This document shows positions 42,396 through 50,877 of a stretch of DNA of 64,000 nucleotides, in pieces. Origin of the DNA: Streptomyces orinoci (GTDB taxonomy: Bacteria; Actinomycetota; Actinomycetes; Streptomycetales; Streptomycetaceae); assembly GCF_003121295.1 (NCBI RefSeq), contig NZ_PHNC01000029.1, positions 558,001 to 622,000 on the forward strand, in the 5' to 3' direction. The notes under the pieces were generated by a model. The model was not told the DNA's origin. It was given only the letters and a program-made list of their open reading frames with translations, and made no database searches. Made by a program: the position numbers and the translations under genes. Numbering within the stretch: position 1 is the first letter of the stretch; each line of letters starts with the position of its first letter.

Positions 42396-43790
42396 ATGCA
42401 CGACGCACCTCCGGCCGCCGAGCCGCTCGCCGGCGAGCAGGAACCTCTGTCCGCGGGACTCAAGCAGCGGCATCTGACGATGCTGGGGCTGGGCGGAGTG
42501 ATCGGTGCCGGGCTGTTTGTGGGCTCGGGCGCCGGGATCGCGGTCGCCGGGCCCGGGATCATCGTCTCGTATCTGATCGCCGGTGCGCTGGCGATGCTGG
42601 TGATGCGGATGCTGGGCGAGCTCTCCTCGGCGATGCCCGCCTCGGGCGCCTTCTCGGTGCACGCCGAGCGGGCACTGGGCCGCTGGGCCGGGTTCACGGT
42701 GGGCTGGCTCTACTGGTTCCTGCTGGTGATCGTGCTGGCCGTGGAGGCCACCGCCGCCGCGCAGATCGCCCATGGCTGGGTGCCGGGGATGCCGCAGTGG
42801 GCCTGGGTGCTGGTGTTCATGGTGGTGTTCACCGCCGCCAACCTCTCCGCGGTGAAGAACTTCGGTGAGTTCGAGTTCTGGTTCGCCGCGCTCAAGGTCG
42901 GCGCCATTGTGCTGTTCCTGGGCCTGAGCCTGCTGGCCGTCTTCGGTCTGCTGCCGGACACCCATCCCGTGGGCTTCACCAACCTCACCGGCCAGGGCGG
43001 CTTTCTGCCGCGCGGCTGGAGCGGGGTGATCTCCGGAGTGCTCGCCGTGGTCTTCTCCTTCGGCGGCCTGGAGGTGGTCACCATCGCCGCCGCCGAGTCC
43101 GAGGACCCGGCGCGGGCGGTGGGCCGGGCGGTACGCAGCGCGGTGTGGCGCATCCTCTTCTTCTATGTGGGCTCGATGCTGGTCATCGTCACCCTGCTGC
43201 CCTGGTCCTCGCTGAAGCCGGGCGAGAGCCCCTATGTGGCGGTGCTGGACCACATCGGGGTGCCGGCGGCCGGCCAGATCATGCAGATCGTGATCTTTGT
43301 GGCCCTGTTGTCGGCGCTCAACGCCAACCTCTACGGCTCCTCGCGAATGGTCTTCTCGCTGGCCGAGCGGGGCGAGGCGCCGCGCTCGCTGCTGACCGTC
43401 TCCGGCGGCGGGGTGCCCCGGCGGGCCGTACTGGCCTCGGTGGCCTTCGGCTTCGCCTCGGTCATCCTCAATCTCAAGTGGCCGGACTCGATCTTCCACT
43501 ATCTGCTCAACGCGGTGGGCGCGGTGCTGCTCTTCGTCTGGGGCCTGATCGCCGCCTCCCAGCTGCGGCTGCGGCGGCGGATCGAGCGGGAGACGCCGGA
43601 GCGGCTGTCCCTGAAGATGTGGGCCTTCCCTTATCTGACCTGGCTGGCGCTGGCCGCCATGGGCGGGGTGCTGGTCCTGATGCTCACCGACGCCGGCTCC
43701 CGGCCGCAGCTGCTGTGGTCGGCGGCGGCCACCGGTGCGGTGCTGGCGGTGGCGGGCCTGCGCGAGCTGCGGCTGCGCCGCGCGTCCTGA
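42396..43790 (+). CDS. APC-family amino-acid permease 2
   Basis: 464 residues, 12 predicted membrane segments. It carries the signature KQRHLTMLGLGGVIGAGLFV, LGELSSAMPASGAFSVHAE and FEFWFAALKVGAIV. Compared with permeases 1 and 3 the third segment has SSAMP in place of AAANP. ATG at 42396. The substrate is not predictable. It is divergent from bioY with 264 bases between them and shows no clear terminator. Confidence 0.92.
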   Translation: MHDAPPAAEPLAGEQEPLSAGLKQRHLTMLGLGGVIGAGLFVGSGAGIAVAGPGIIVSYLIAGALAMLVMRMLGELSSAMPASGAFSVHAERALGRWAGFTVGWLYWFLLVIVLAVEATAAAQIAHGWVPGMPQWAWVLVFMVVFTAANLSAVKNFGEFEFWFAALKVGAIVLFLGLSLLAVFGLLPDTHPVGFTNLTGQGGFLPRGWSGVISGVLAVVFSFGGLEVVTIAAAESEDPARAVGRAVRSAVWRILFFYVGSMLVIVTLLPWSSLKPGESPYVAVLDHIGVPAAGQIMQIVIFVALLSALNANLYGSSRMVFSLAERGEAPRSLLTVSGGGVPRRAVLASVAFGFASVILNLKWPDSIFHYLLNAVGAVLLFVWGLIAASQLRLRRRIERETPERLSLKMWAFPYLTWLALAAMGGVLVLMLTDAGSRPQLLWSAAATGAVLAVAGLRELRLRRAS

Positions 43791-43836
43791 CGCCGGCCGG
43801 TTCGGGCGCCATGCTCGTCCCCGGCGAAGAGCCTGG

Positions 43837-43920
43837 ATGAAAAGCCCGGAGGAAAAAGCCCGAGCAAAAAGCCCGGTTTCTGACGATCCGCCAGTCGCGG
43901 AGAGTCACCCCGGTGTCTGA
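43837..43920 (+). CDS. Possible small ORF with AAAAAGCCCG repeats
   Basis: A 27-codon frame (MKSPEEKARAKSPVSDDPP, then VAESHPGV) follows GAAGAG and contains three copies of AAAAGCCCG-like sequence. It lies between permeases 2 and 3, 115 bases before permease 3. It could be a leader peptide or chance; no family is recognised. Confidence 0.2.
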   Translation: MKSPEEKARAKSPVSDDPPVAESHPGV

Positions 43921-44035
43921 ATAACGGACACCTCTGTCAGAAGTGTTGTCCTGAGCGAACATCGCCCCCACACTGAGGCAACTTTTCAGCGCTGATTCAC
44001 CTTCCTTAACTCATGTCACGGGGACGGACACCACC

Positions 44036-45457
44036 ATGACTCGCATAACCGCGACCTCCGCGACCGAGCGCGAAGCCAGCGATACAACGCCGCACTCGGC
44101 CGACGGCGCCCTGTCACACGGCCTCAAACAACGCCATCTGTCGATGATCGCCCTCGGCGGGGTGATCGGCGCCGGACTGTTCGTGGGCTCCGGCACCGGC
44201 ATCGCGGCCGCCGGACCGGGGATTGTGCTCGCCTATGCGGTGTCCGGGCTGCTGGTGATGCTGGTGATGCGGATGCTGGGTGAGATGGCCGCGGCCAACC
44301 CCGCCTCCGGCACCTTCTCGGTGCACGCGGAGCGGGCCATAGGCCCCTGGGCGGGCTTCACCGCGGGCTGGATGTTCTGGATAGAGCTGTGTGTGGGCAT
44401 CGCCGTGGAGGCCATCGGCGCCGCGTCCATCATGGTGAAGTGGTTCCCCTCCACGCCCTCGTGGATGTGGGTGCTGCTGTTTATGGCCGTGTTCTGCGGG
44501 ACCAATCTGGCGGCGGTCGGCAACTTCGGCGAGTTCGAGTTCTGGTTCGCCGCGCTGAAGGTGGCCGCCATCGGCACCTTCCTGGTCATCGGGGTGCTGG
44601 CCATCCTGGGCCTGCTGCCGGGCACCTCCGCCCCGGGCACCCACAACCTCACCGGACGCGGCGGCTTCCTGCCCAATGGCACCGACGGACTGGTGGCCGG
44701 ACTGCTGGCCTCGGTGTTCGCCTATGGCGGCCTGGAGACGGTGACCATCGCGGCGGCCGAGTCCGAGCAGCCGGTCAAGGGCGTGGCCAAGGCGGTGCGC
44801 ACCGCGATGTGGCGGATCGCGCTGTTCTACGTGGGCTCCATGCTGGTGGTGGTCACCCTGCTGCCGTGGACCGACAAGTCGGTGGTCACCGACGGCCCCT
44901 ATGTCGCGGTGCTCAACTACCTCGACATCCCGGCGGCCGGCCGGATCATGGATGTGATCGTGCTGGCCGCCCTGCTCTCGGCGATGAACGCCAATATCTA
45001 CGGCGCCTCCCGGATGTCCCACTCGCTGGTCCAGCGCGGCGAGGGCCCCCGCTTCCTGGCCAAGGTCAGTAACGGGGTGCCGCGCCTGACCGTACTGGCC
45101 TCCTCGGCCTTCGGCTTCCTGGCGGTGCTGTTCAGCTACTGGTGGCCCACCACCGTCTTCAAGTGGCTGCTCTATATGACCGGCGCCGCCGTGCTGGTGG
45201 TCTGGGGCTTTATCGCCGCCACCCAGCTGCTGCTGCGGCGCAAGCTGGAGCGCGAGGAGCCGGAGAAGCTGGTGGTACGGATGTGGGCCTTCCCGGTGCT
45301 CACCTGGGTGGCGCTGGCCGGGATCGTGGCCACCCTGGGTCTGATGCTGCGGGAGCAGGACACCGCCGAGCAGCTGTACGCCACCGCGGGGCTCACCGTG
45401 GCCCTGGCGCTGACCGGCTATCTGCGCCAGCGCTCGGCCGCCGCCAGGCGGAACTGA
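44036..45457 (+). CDS. APC-family amino-acid permease 3
   Basis: 473 residues, 12 predicted membrane segments: KQRHLSMIALGGVIGAGLFV, GEMAAANPASGTFSVHAER and FEFWFAALKVAAIG. The third paralogue in 6 kb. An extended Ser/Thr/Asp-rich N-terminus precedes the first segment. ATG at 44036 after a GGGGA stretch. A strong terminator follows, and sodF comes next. Confidence 0.92.
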   Translation: MTRITATSATEREASDTTPHSADGALSHGLKQRHLSMIALGGVIGAGLFVGSGTGIAAAGPGIVLAYAVSGLLVMLVMRMLGEMAAANPASGTFSVHAERAIGPWAGFTAGWMFWIELCVGIAVEAIGAASIMVKWFPSTPSWMWVLLFMAVFCGTNLAAVGNFGEFEFWFAALKVAAIGTFLVIGVLAILGLLPGTSAPGTHNLTGRGGFLPNGTDGLVAGLLASVFAYGGLETVTIAAAESEQPVKGVAKAVRTAMWRIALFYVGSMLVVVTLLPWTDKSVVTDGPYVAVLNYLDIPAAGRIMDVIVLAALLSAMNANIYGASRMSHSLVQRGEGPRFLAKVSNGVPRLTVLASSAFGFLAVLFSYWWPTTVFKWLLYMTGAAVLVVWGFIAATQLLLRRKLEREEPEKLVVRMWAFPVLTWVALAGIVATLGLMLREQDTAEQLYATAGLTVALALTGYLRQRSAAARRN

Positions 45458-45482
45458 CGCACTGACAACTCTCCGCTCTCCG

Positions 45483-45525
45483 GGCGGGGTGGGACCTGAT
45501 TCTCAGGTCCCACCCCGCCTTACGT
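45483..45525 (+). terminator. Strong terminator after permease 3
   Basis: GGCGGGGTGGGACCTG (45483-45498) pairs perfectly with CAGGTCCCACCCCGCC (45504-45519) and is followed by TTACGTCTTTG. Confidence 0.85.
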
Positions 45526-45585
45526 CTTTGGGCCGAGAATGCCCCCTCGTTCCGCCAGCGCCGGGCACTTGCTGATAGCGTCTAC

Positions 45586-45602
45586 CTGCAAGTTAATTGC
45601 AA
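45586..45602 (+). promoter_or_regulatory. Nur box upstream of sodF
   Basis: CTGCAA-GTTAA-TTGCAA at 45586-45602 fits the TTGCAA-N5-TTGCAA type Nur (nickel uptake regulator) operator. It sits just after a possible -10 element (TAGCGT, 45576-45581) and before the sodF ribosome site, the place expected for Ni-dependent repression of the iron superoxide dismutase. Confidence 0.8.
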
Positions 45603-45623
45603 TAAGCAGTCGGAGGGCTCGGC

Positions 45624-46265
45624 ATGGCCATCTACACACTTCCTGAACTCCCGTACGACTACGCGGCGCTCCAGCCCGTCATCGACGCGAAGATCATCGA
45701 GCTGCACCACGACAAGCACCATGCGGCCTATGTCAAGGGCGCCAATGACACCCTGGAGCAGCTGGCCGAGGCCCGTGACAAGGACCAGTGGGGGGCCATC
45801 AACGGCCTGGAGAAGAACCTCGCCTTTCATCTCTCCGGCCACATCCTGCACAGCATCTACTGGCAGAACATGACCGGTGACGGTGGCGGCGAGCCGCTGG
45901 AGAAGGACGGCGTGGGCGAGTTGGCCGACGCCATCGCCGAATCCTTCGGCTCCTTCGCCAAGTTCAAGGCCCAGCTCTCCAAGGCGGCCGCCACCACGCA
46001 GGGTTCGGGCTGGGGTGTGCTCGCCTATGAGCCGCTCAGCGGCAAGCTGATCGTGGAGCAGGTCTACGACCACCAGGGCAATGTGGGCCAGGGCTCCACC
46101 CCGATCCTGGTCTTCGACGCCTGGGAGCACGCGTTCTATCTGCAGTACAAGAACCAGAAGGTGGACTTCATCGAGGCCATGTGGCAGGTGGTCAACTGGC
46201 AGGACGTGGCGAAGCGTTACGCGGCCGCGAAGGAGCGGGGCAACGCGCTGCTGCTGGCGCCCTGA
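45624..46265 (+). CDS. sodF: Fe/Mn superoxide dismutase
   Basis: 213 residues. Metal ligands are His in IELHHDKHHAAYV, His in NLAFHLSGHILHSIYW, and Asp and His in VFDAWEHAFYLQY. It disproportionates superoxide in the cytosol. The ATG follows GGAGGG at eight bases. The Nur box predicts repression when nickel is present, when a nickel SOD would normally take over; sodN is not in this window. Confidence 0.96.
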   Translation: MAIYTLPELPYDYAALQPVIDAKIIELHHDKHHAAYVKGANDTLEQLAEARDKDQWGAINGLEKNLAFHLSGHILHSIYWQNMTGDGGGEPLEKDGVGELADAIAESFGSFAKFKAQLSKAAATTQGSGWGVLAYEPLSGKLIVEQVYDHQGNVGQGSTPILVFDAWEHAFYLQYKNQKVDFIEAMWQVVNWQDVAKRYAAAKERGNALLLAP

Positions 46266-46330
46266 CCTCCGCCCCCCAGCCGCCTGCTCGTGATCGTCTT
46301 CTCACCCGTGTCACGCGGCAGGCACGGTGG

Positions 46331-46364
46331 AGGCCCCCGCGCGGTCGAGTCGCGCGGGGGTCTT
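46331..46364. terminator. Bidirectional terminator after sodF
   Basis: CCCCCGCGCG (46334-46343) pairs with CGCGCGGGGG (46351-46360) over a 7-base loop; TCTTCCCC follows on the plus strand. It lies between convergent genes. Confidence 0.7.
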
Positions 46365-46380
46365 CCCCATGGTCCCAGGC

Positions 46381-47007
46381 TCAGGCGTGTCCGAACGCCT
46401 CGCCGGTCACGGTGAATTCACGGGCCAGCCCGGTCTCATGCAGCCGGGCGAAGGGGGCGAAGGGCACTCCGCACTCCGACTTGCCACGGTCGAAGTTCCA
46501 GCTCTTCGCCACGGCGAAGCGGTAGTCGATGACGATGGAGCCATCGGCAGCCACCCGGACGGTGCCGGTCAGCCGGAACTCCACACAGCGCAGGGCCAGC
46601 CACCAGTCGGGGCTGACCCGCCGGGTGATCAGGGCGTCCCGCCAGCCGCTGTCGGCGGGGTACGCGGCGGGGGCGCGCGGTCCGGCGTTCCACCGGCGCA
46701 GTGCCTCTTCCCGCCAGCGCCGGAGCTGTTCGTCGGCGGCGGCGCGGACGGCCGGCAGGGCGAGCAGCGCCTCGGCGTCCACCCGGCGCGGGGTACCGGT
46801 GGCGCCGAGGTAGTGCCGCAGCATCCCGGCCGCCTGCCGCAGGCCGAGGGCGTGCCACAGGGCGGCCAGGGTGCGGCAGACCGCGACGGTGAGCAGGTCG
46901 TACGGGCGTACGGGCAGCTCGGCGAAGGCGGCGTTGGTGCAGGGTGGCTCCGCCTCCGCCCAGCCGCCGTCGCGGCCCAGGGGCTCGCTGAGGTCGGTCT
47001 GGCCCAT
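46381..47007 (-). CDS. Hypothetical soluble protein
   Basis: A 208-residue protein with no signal peptide or membrane segment. It is Ala, Arg, Leu and Trp rich; notable blocks are LPVRPYDLLTVAVCRTLAAL, SPDWWLALRCVEFRLTG and SIVIDYRFAVAKSWNFDRGK. I do not recognise the family. Codon use is typical of the window and the ATG lies after AGGG, so the gene looks real. It is convergent with sodF and divergent in position from the repeat cluster. Confidence 0.7.
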   Translation of the reverse strand: MGQTDLSEPLGRDGGWAEAEPPCTNAAFAELPVRPYDLLTVAVCRTLAALWHALGLRQAAGMLRHYLGATGTPRRVDAEALLALPAVRAAADEQLRRWREEALRRWNAGPRAPAAYPADSGWRDALITRRVSPDWWLALRCVEFRLTGTVRVAADGSIVIDYRFAVAKSWNFDRGKSECGVPFAPFARLHETGLAREFTVTGEAFGHA

Positions 47008-47069
47008 GGCGCGACCCTACGATGTGAGCCCGTCCCGCGCCCGCCCACCGGGTTCCCCCGGGGGACACG

Positions 47070-47180
47070 GTGCGCCCCCTTGGGGGCGCGGGGAACTGCG
47101 CGACCAGCCACGGACGGCCGTGCAGCCGAACGACTTCCGGCGCCACCCCAAGGGGCGCGGGGAACTGCGCGACCGGCCGA
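47070..47180 (-). repeat. Dispersed palindromic repeat, copies 5 and 6
   Basis: Two reverse-oriented cores, GGGGCGCGGGGAACTGCGC at about 47083-47101 and AGGGGCGCGGGGAACTGCGC at 47151-47170, each followed by GACC(A/G)GCC. Confidence 0.75.
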
Positions 47181-47186
47181 GGACGG

Positions 47187-47283
47187 TTCGCACCCGGCGA
47201 CGAAACGGCGTCTGCCAACAACCCCTGTCGTCCGGCCGCAGGCCGTGCGTGGCCGGTCGCGCAGTTCCCCGCGCCCCTGGTGG
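47187..47283 (+). repeat. Dispersed palindromic repeat, copy 7
   Basis: A long unit: CACCCGGCGACGAAACGGCG, TCTGCC, CCGGCCGCAGGCCGTGCGTG and the core at 47259-47278. It lies head to head with copy 6, forming a large inverted pair. Confidence 0.78.
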
Positions 47284-47403
47284 GTGCCCGGCGACGAAAC
47301 GGCGTCTGCCGACAACCCCCGTCGCCCGGCCGCAGGCCGTGCGTGGCTGGTCGCGCCCACGCGGCGGAGCCGCATATGTGGCCGCCCCGCGCCCCTGACG
47401 GGG
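47284..47403 (+). repeat. Dispersed palindromic repeat, copy 8 (variant)
   Basis: A long unit adjoining copy 7 directly. Instead of GCAGTTCC it carries CCCACGCGGCGGAGCCGCAT between GGTCGCG and CCCCGCGCCCCT. The same inserted block is found in copy 9 at 61.5 kb. Confidence 0.75.
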
Positions 47404-47408
47404 CACCC

Positions 47409-48044
47409 TCAGTCGAAGATGGGGCCCTCGGTCCTGGTGCGCTTGATTTCGTAGAAGCCCGGCGTGGAGGCGACCAGCAGCGTGCCGTCCCACAGGCGGG
47501 CGGCGGCCTCGCCCTTGGGGGCGGGGGTGACCACCGGGCCGAAGAAGGCCACCTCGCGGCCCTCGGGCCCGGGCACCGCGATCACCGGGGTGCCGACCTC
47601 CGTACCCACCTTCTCGATCCCCTCCGCATGCGACTTGCGCAGCGCCTCGTCATGGGCGTCGGAGTCGGCCGCGTCCGCCAGCGAGGCCGGCAGCCCGGCC
47701 TCCTCCAGGGCGGCGATGATCGTCGCCCGCTCCCGCGGCAGCCCCTGGTTGTGGAAGCGGGTGCCCAGCGCCGTGTAGAGCCGCCCCAGCACCTCCTCGC
47801 CATGCTCCTGCGCCGCTGCGATGCACACCCGCACCGGCCCCCAGGCGGAGCGCATCGTCTCGGCGTAGTCCTCCGGCAGCTCGTCCAGCCGGTTCTCATT
47901 GAGCACGGCCAGGCTCATCACATGCCAGCGCACCCGCACCGGACGCTGCTTCTCCACCTCCAGCATCCAGCGGGAGGTCATCCATGCCCACGGGCACAGC
48001 GGGTCGAACCAGAAGTCGGCGGTGGTCTTCTCGTCTGTGGTCAC
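47409..48044 (-). CDS. DsbA-like oxidoreductase (Rv2466c/Mrx2-like)
   Basis: A 211-residue thioredoxin-fold protein of the DsbA/FrnE type. The active-site motif is FWFDPLCPWAWMTSR: one cysteine, followed by PWAW, with no second redox Cys in CxxC position. A helical insertion and the cis-Pro segment TEVGTPVIAVPG follow. This matches the mycothiol-dependent reductase Rv2466c of Mycobacterium, which is likewise encoded next to pepN. No signal peptide; cytosolic. It starts 109 bases from the divergent pepN gene. Confidence 0.88.
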   Translation of the reverse strand: MTTDEKTTADFWFDPLCPWAWMTSRWMLEVEKQRPVRVRWHVMSLAVLNENRLDELPEDYAETMRSAWGPVRVCIAAAQEHGEEVLGRLYTALGTRFHNQGLPRERATIIAALEEAGLPASLADAADSDAHDEALRKSHAEGIEKVGTEVGTPVIAVPGPEGREVAFFGPVVTPAPKGEAAARLWDGTLLVASTPGFYEIKRTRTEGPIFD

Positions 48045-48152
48045 CCTTGGCTCCTGCTCCTCGTACGCAATGAACGGTCAGCCTTTCAACAACCGCCCCC
48101 ATGCCATGATTCCTCAAGCTCGAAAGTCCAGCCGATCCGAGGGAGCCCGCAC

Positions 48153-50744
48153 GTGCCCGGCGAGAATCTGACCCGTGAGGAGGCCCGGCAGCGGGCCGCG
48201 CTGCTGACCGTGGACGCCTACGACGTGGCACTGGACCTGCGTTCCGCGGTGGGTGAGGCCAATGGCGAGCCCCGCACCTTCCGCTCGGTGACCACCATCC
48301 GCTTCCGCTGCGCCGAGCCCGGCGCCGCCACCTTCGCCGACCTGCTGGCGCCCGCCGTCACCTCGGTCACCCTCAACGGCCGCGAGCTGGACCCGGCCGC
48401 CGTCTTCGACGGCTCCCGGATCGCGCTGGACGGCCTGGAGGCCGACAACGTCCTGGTGGTGGACGCCCAGTGCGCCTACAGCCGCACCGGCGAGGGCATG
48501 CACCGCTTTGTCGATCCCGAGGACGGCGAGGTCTACCTCTACACCCAGTACGAACCGGCCGACGCCCGCCGGGTTTTCGCCAACTTCGAACAGCCCGACC
48601 TCAAGGCCCCGTTCACCTTCGCGGTCACCGCCCCCACCGGCTGGACCGTGCTCAGCAACGGCGCCCAGGACGGCGAGTGCGCCCCCGTGGACGCCACTTC
48701 CTCCGCCTGGCGCTTCCAGCCCACCCGCCCCATCTCCACCTATATCACCGCCGTGGTCGCCGGTCCGTACCATGTGGTCCGCGACCACTACCGGCGCCAA
48801 CTGCCCGACGGCGGAACCCTGGAGATCCCGCTGGGCGCCCTCTGCCGCAAGGGCCTGGCCAAGCACTTCGACGCCGAGGACATCTTCACCGTCACCAAGC
48901 AGGGCTTCGACTTCTTCCATGAGCACTTCGGCTACCCGTACCCCTTCGGCAAGTACGACCAGGCCTTTGTCCCGGAGTACAACCTGGGCGCCATGGAGAA
49001 CCCGGGCTGTGTCACCTTCCGCGAGGAATTCGTCTTCCGCGGCAAGGTGACCCGGGCCGCCTATGAGGGCCGGGCCAATGTGATCCTTCATGAGATGGCC
49101 CATATGTGGTTCGGCGACCTGGTCACCATGGAGTGGTGGGACGACCTGTGGCTCAAGGAGTCCTTCGCCGACTTCATGGGCTCCTTCTCCCAGGTGGAGG
49201 CCACCCGCTTCGACAACGCCTGGGTCACCTTCGCCAACCGGCGCAAGGCCTGGGCCTACCGCGCCGACCAGCTGCCCTCCACCCACCCGGTCACCGCCGA
49301 CATCCGCGATCTGCAGGACGCCAAGCTCAACTTCGACGGCATCACCTATGCCAAGGGCGCCTCGGTGCTCAAGCAGCTGGTGGCCTATGCCGGACGGGAC
49401 GCCTTCCTGGAGGGCGCCCGCCGCTACTTCGCCCGGCACGCCTATGGCAACACCCGCCTGGCCGACCTGCTCTCGGTGCTGGAGGAGACCTCCGGCCGGG
49501 ACATGACCACCTGGTCCCGGGCCTGGCTGCAGAGCTCCGGCGTCAACTCCCTCACGCCCGAGGTCACTTGTGACGCGGACGGCCGGATCACCGAACTGGC
49601 CGTGCTCCAGGAGGCGGACGGCGAACAGCCGCTGCGCCCGCACCGGGTGGCCATCGGCCTCTACCGCCGCGAGGGCGCGGAACTCGTCCGCTACGCCCGC
49701 GCCGAGACCGATGTCACCGCGGCCCGCACCGTGGTCACCGAGCTGGCCGGGGCCCAGGCCCCGGAGCTGGTCCTGGTCAATGACGAGGACCTGACCTACT
49801 GCAAGGTCCGTTTCGACGAGCGTTCACTGGCCACCCTGCGCGCCCACCTGGGCGACCTCACCGACCCGCTGGCCCGCGCCCTGTGCTGGTCCGCGCTGTG
49901 GAACCTCACCCGGGACGCCCTGCTGCCCGCCCGGGACTTCCTGGACCTGGTCCGCCGCTTCGCGGGCGACGAGAGCGACATCGGTGTGCTCCAGACCGTC
50001 CAGGGGCAGGCCGCCACCGCGCTCACCCACTACACCGTGCCCGCCTCCCGCGAGGCGGCCGGGCGGCTGCTGGCCCAGAGCGCGCTGGCCGAGCTGCGCC
50101 GGGCCGAGCCGGGCAGCGGCCACCAGCTGGCCTGGGCCCGCTTCTTCGCCCAGCTGGCCACCGACGAGGACGAACTGACGCTGCTCCAGGACCTGTTGGC
50201 GGGCAGCGCACGGATCGAAGGGCTGGAGGTGGACCAGGAACTGCGCTGGGCCTTTCTGCTCACCCTGGCCGCCCGGGGCGTGGCCGGGCAGGACGCGCTG
50301 GACGCCGAGCTGGACCGCGACAACACCGCCTCCGGCAAGCGGCACCAGGTCCGCTGCCTGGCCGCCCGCCCGCTCGCCGAGGTCAAGGCGCGGGCCTGGG
50401 CGGATGTGGTGGAGTCCGACCGGCTCTCGAACGCCCTGGTCGAGGCCACCATCTCCGGCTTCGACCAGCCGGACCAGCGGGAGCTGCTGGCGCCCTACGC
50501 CCCGCGCTACTTCGAGGTGATCGAGAGCGCCTGGCGGGAACGGTCCATCGAGATCGCCCTGTCCATCGTCCGGGGCCTGTTCCCGATGACCCAGGGCGAC
50601 CGGGCGACCCTGGACGCCACCGACGCCTGGCTGGCCGCCCACCCCGACGCCGCGCCCGCGCTGCGCCGGGTGGTGCTGGAGTGCCGTGACGACCTGGCCC
50701 GCGCCCTGCGCGCCCAGGACTGTGACGCCGAGGTGATCGGCTAA
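48153..50744 (+). CDS. pepN: Aminopeptidase N, copy 1
   Basis: An 863-residue M1 metallopeptidase. The exopeptidase motif is GAMENPG and the zinc motif is HEMAHMWFGD (His313, His317), with Glu in LWLKESF 18 residues on. A C-terminal helical domain completes it. It removes N-terminal residues from peptides in the cytosol; no signal peptide. The GTG at 48153 follows GGGAG at seven bases. A second, very similar gene is 8 kb downstream. It is divergent from the DsbA-like gene. Confidence 0.94.
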   Translation: MPGENLTREEARQRAALLTVDAYDVALDLRSAVGEANGEPRTFRSVTTIRFRCAEPGAATFADLLAPAVTSVTLNGRELDPAAVFDGSRIALDGLEADNVLVVDAQCAYSRTGEGMHRFVDPEDGEVYLYTQYEPADARRVFANFEQPDLKAPFTFAVTAPTGWTVLSNGAQDGECAPVDATSSAWRFQPTRPISTYITAVVAGPYHVVRDHYRRQLPDGGTLEIPLGALCRKGLAKHFDAEDIFTVTKQGFDFFHEHFGYPYPFGKYDQAFVPEYNLGAMENPGCVTFREEFVFRGKVTRAAYEGRANVILHEMAHMWFGDLVTMEWWDDLWLKESFADFMGSFSQVEATRFDNAWVTFANRRKAWAYRADQLPSTHPVTADIRDLQDAKLNFDGITYAKGASVLKQLVAYAGRDAFLEGARRYFARHAYGNTRLADLLSVLEETSGRDMTTWSRAWLQSSGVNSLTPEVTCDADGRITELAVLQEADGEQPLRPHRVAIGLYRREGAELVRYARAETDVTAARTVVTELAGAQAPELVLVNDEDLTYCKVRFDERSLATLRAHLGDLTDPLARALCWSALWNLTRDALLPARDFLDLVRRFAGDESDIGVLQTVQGQAATALTHYTVPASREAAGRLLAQSALAELRRAEPGSGHQLAWARFFAQLATDEDELTLLQDLLAGSARIEGLEVDQELRWAFLLTLAARGVAGQDALDAELDRDNTASGKRHQVRCLAARPLAEVKARAWADVVESDRLSNALVEATISGFDQPDQRELLAPYAPRYFEVIESAWRERSIEIALSIVRGLFPMTQGDRATLDATDAWLAAHPDAAPALRRVVLECRDDLARALRAQDCDAEVIG

Positions 50745-50758
50745 CAACCCTCCGTATA

Positions 50759-50795
50759 CAGGGGCGTTGGGCCTTTCGAAGGTCGAACGCCCCTG
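50759..50795 (+). terminator. Terminator after pepN copy 1
   Basis: CAGGGGCGTT (50759-50768) pairs with AACGCCCCTG (50786-50795); the loop contains a further CCTT/AAGG pair. Confidence 0.75.
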
Positions 50796-50877
50796 CATTG
50801 GTCCGCTGTTGTCCGCATTTGTCAACGGGCCTGTAACAGCGGTTAAAGGACCGTCGGACGACGGGAATGGCCGGGAC

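Larger units (their letters stand above)
47008..47408. other. Repeat cluster without genes (401 bases)
   Basis: This gap is filled almost entirely by four copies of the dispersed palindromic repeat (two reverse cores, two long forward units), listed separately. No gene is supported. Confidence 0.65.
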
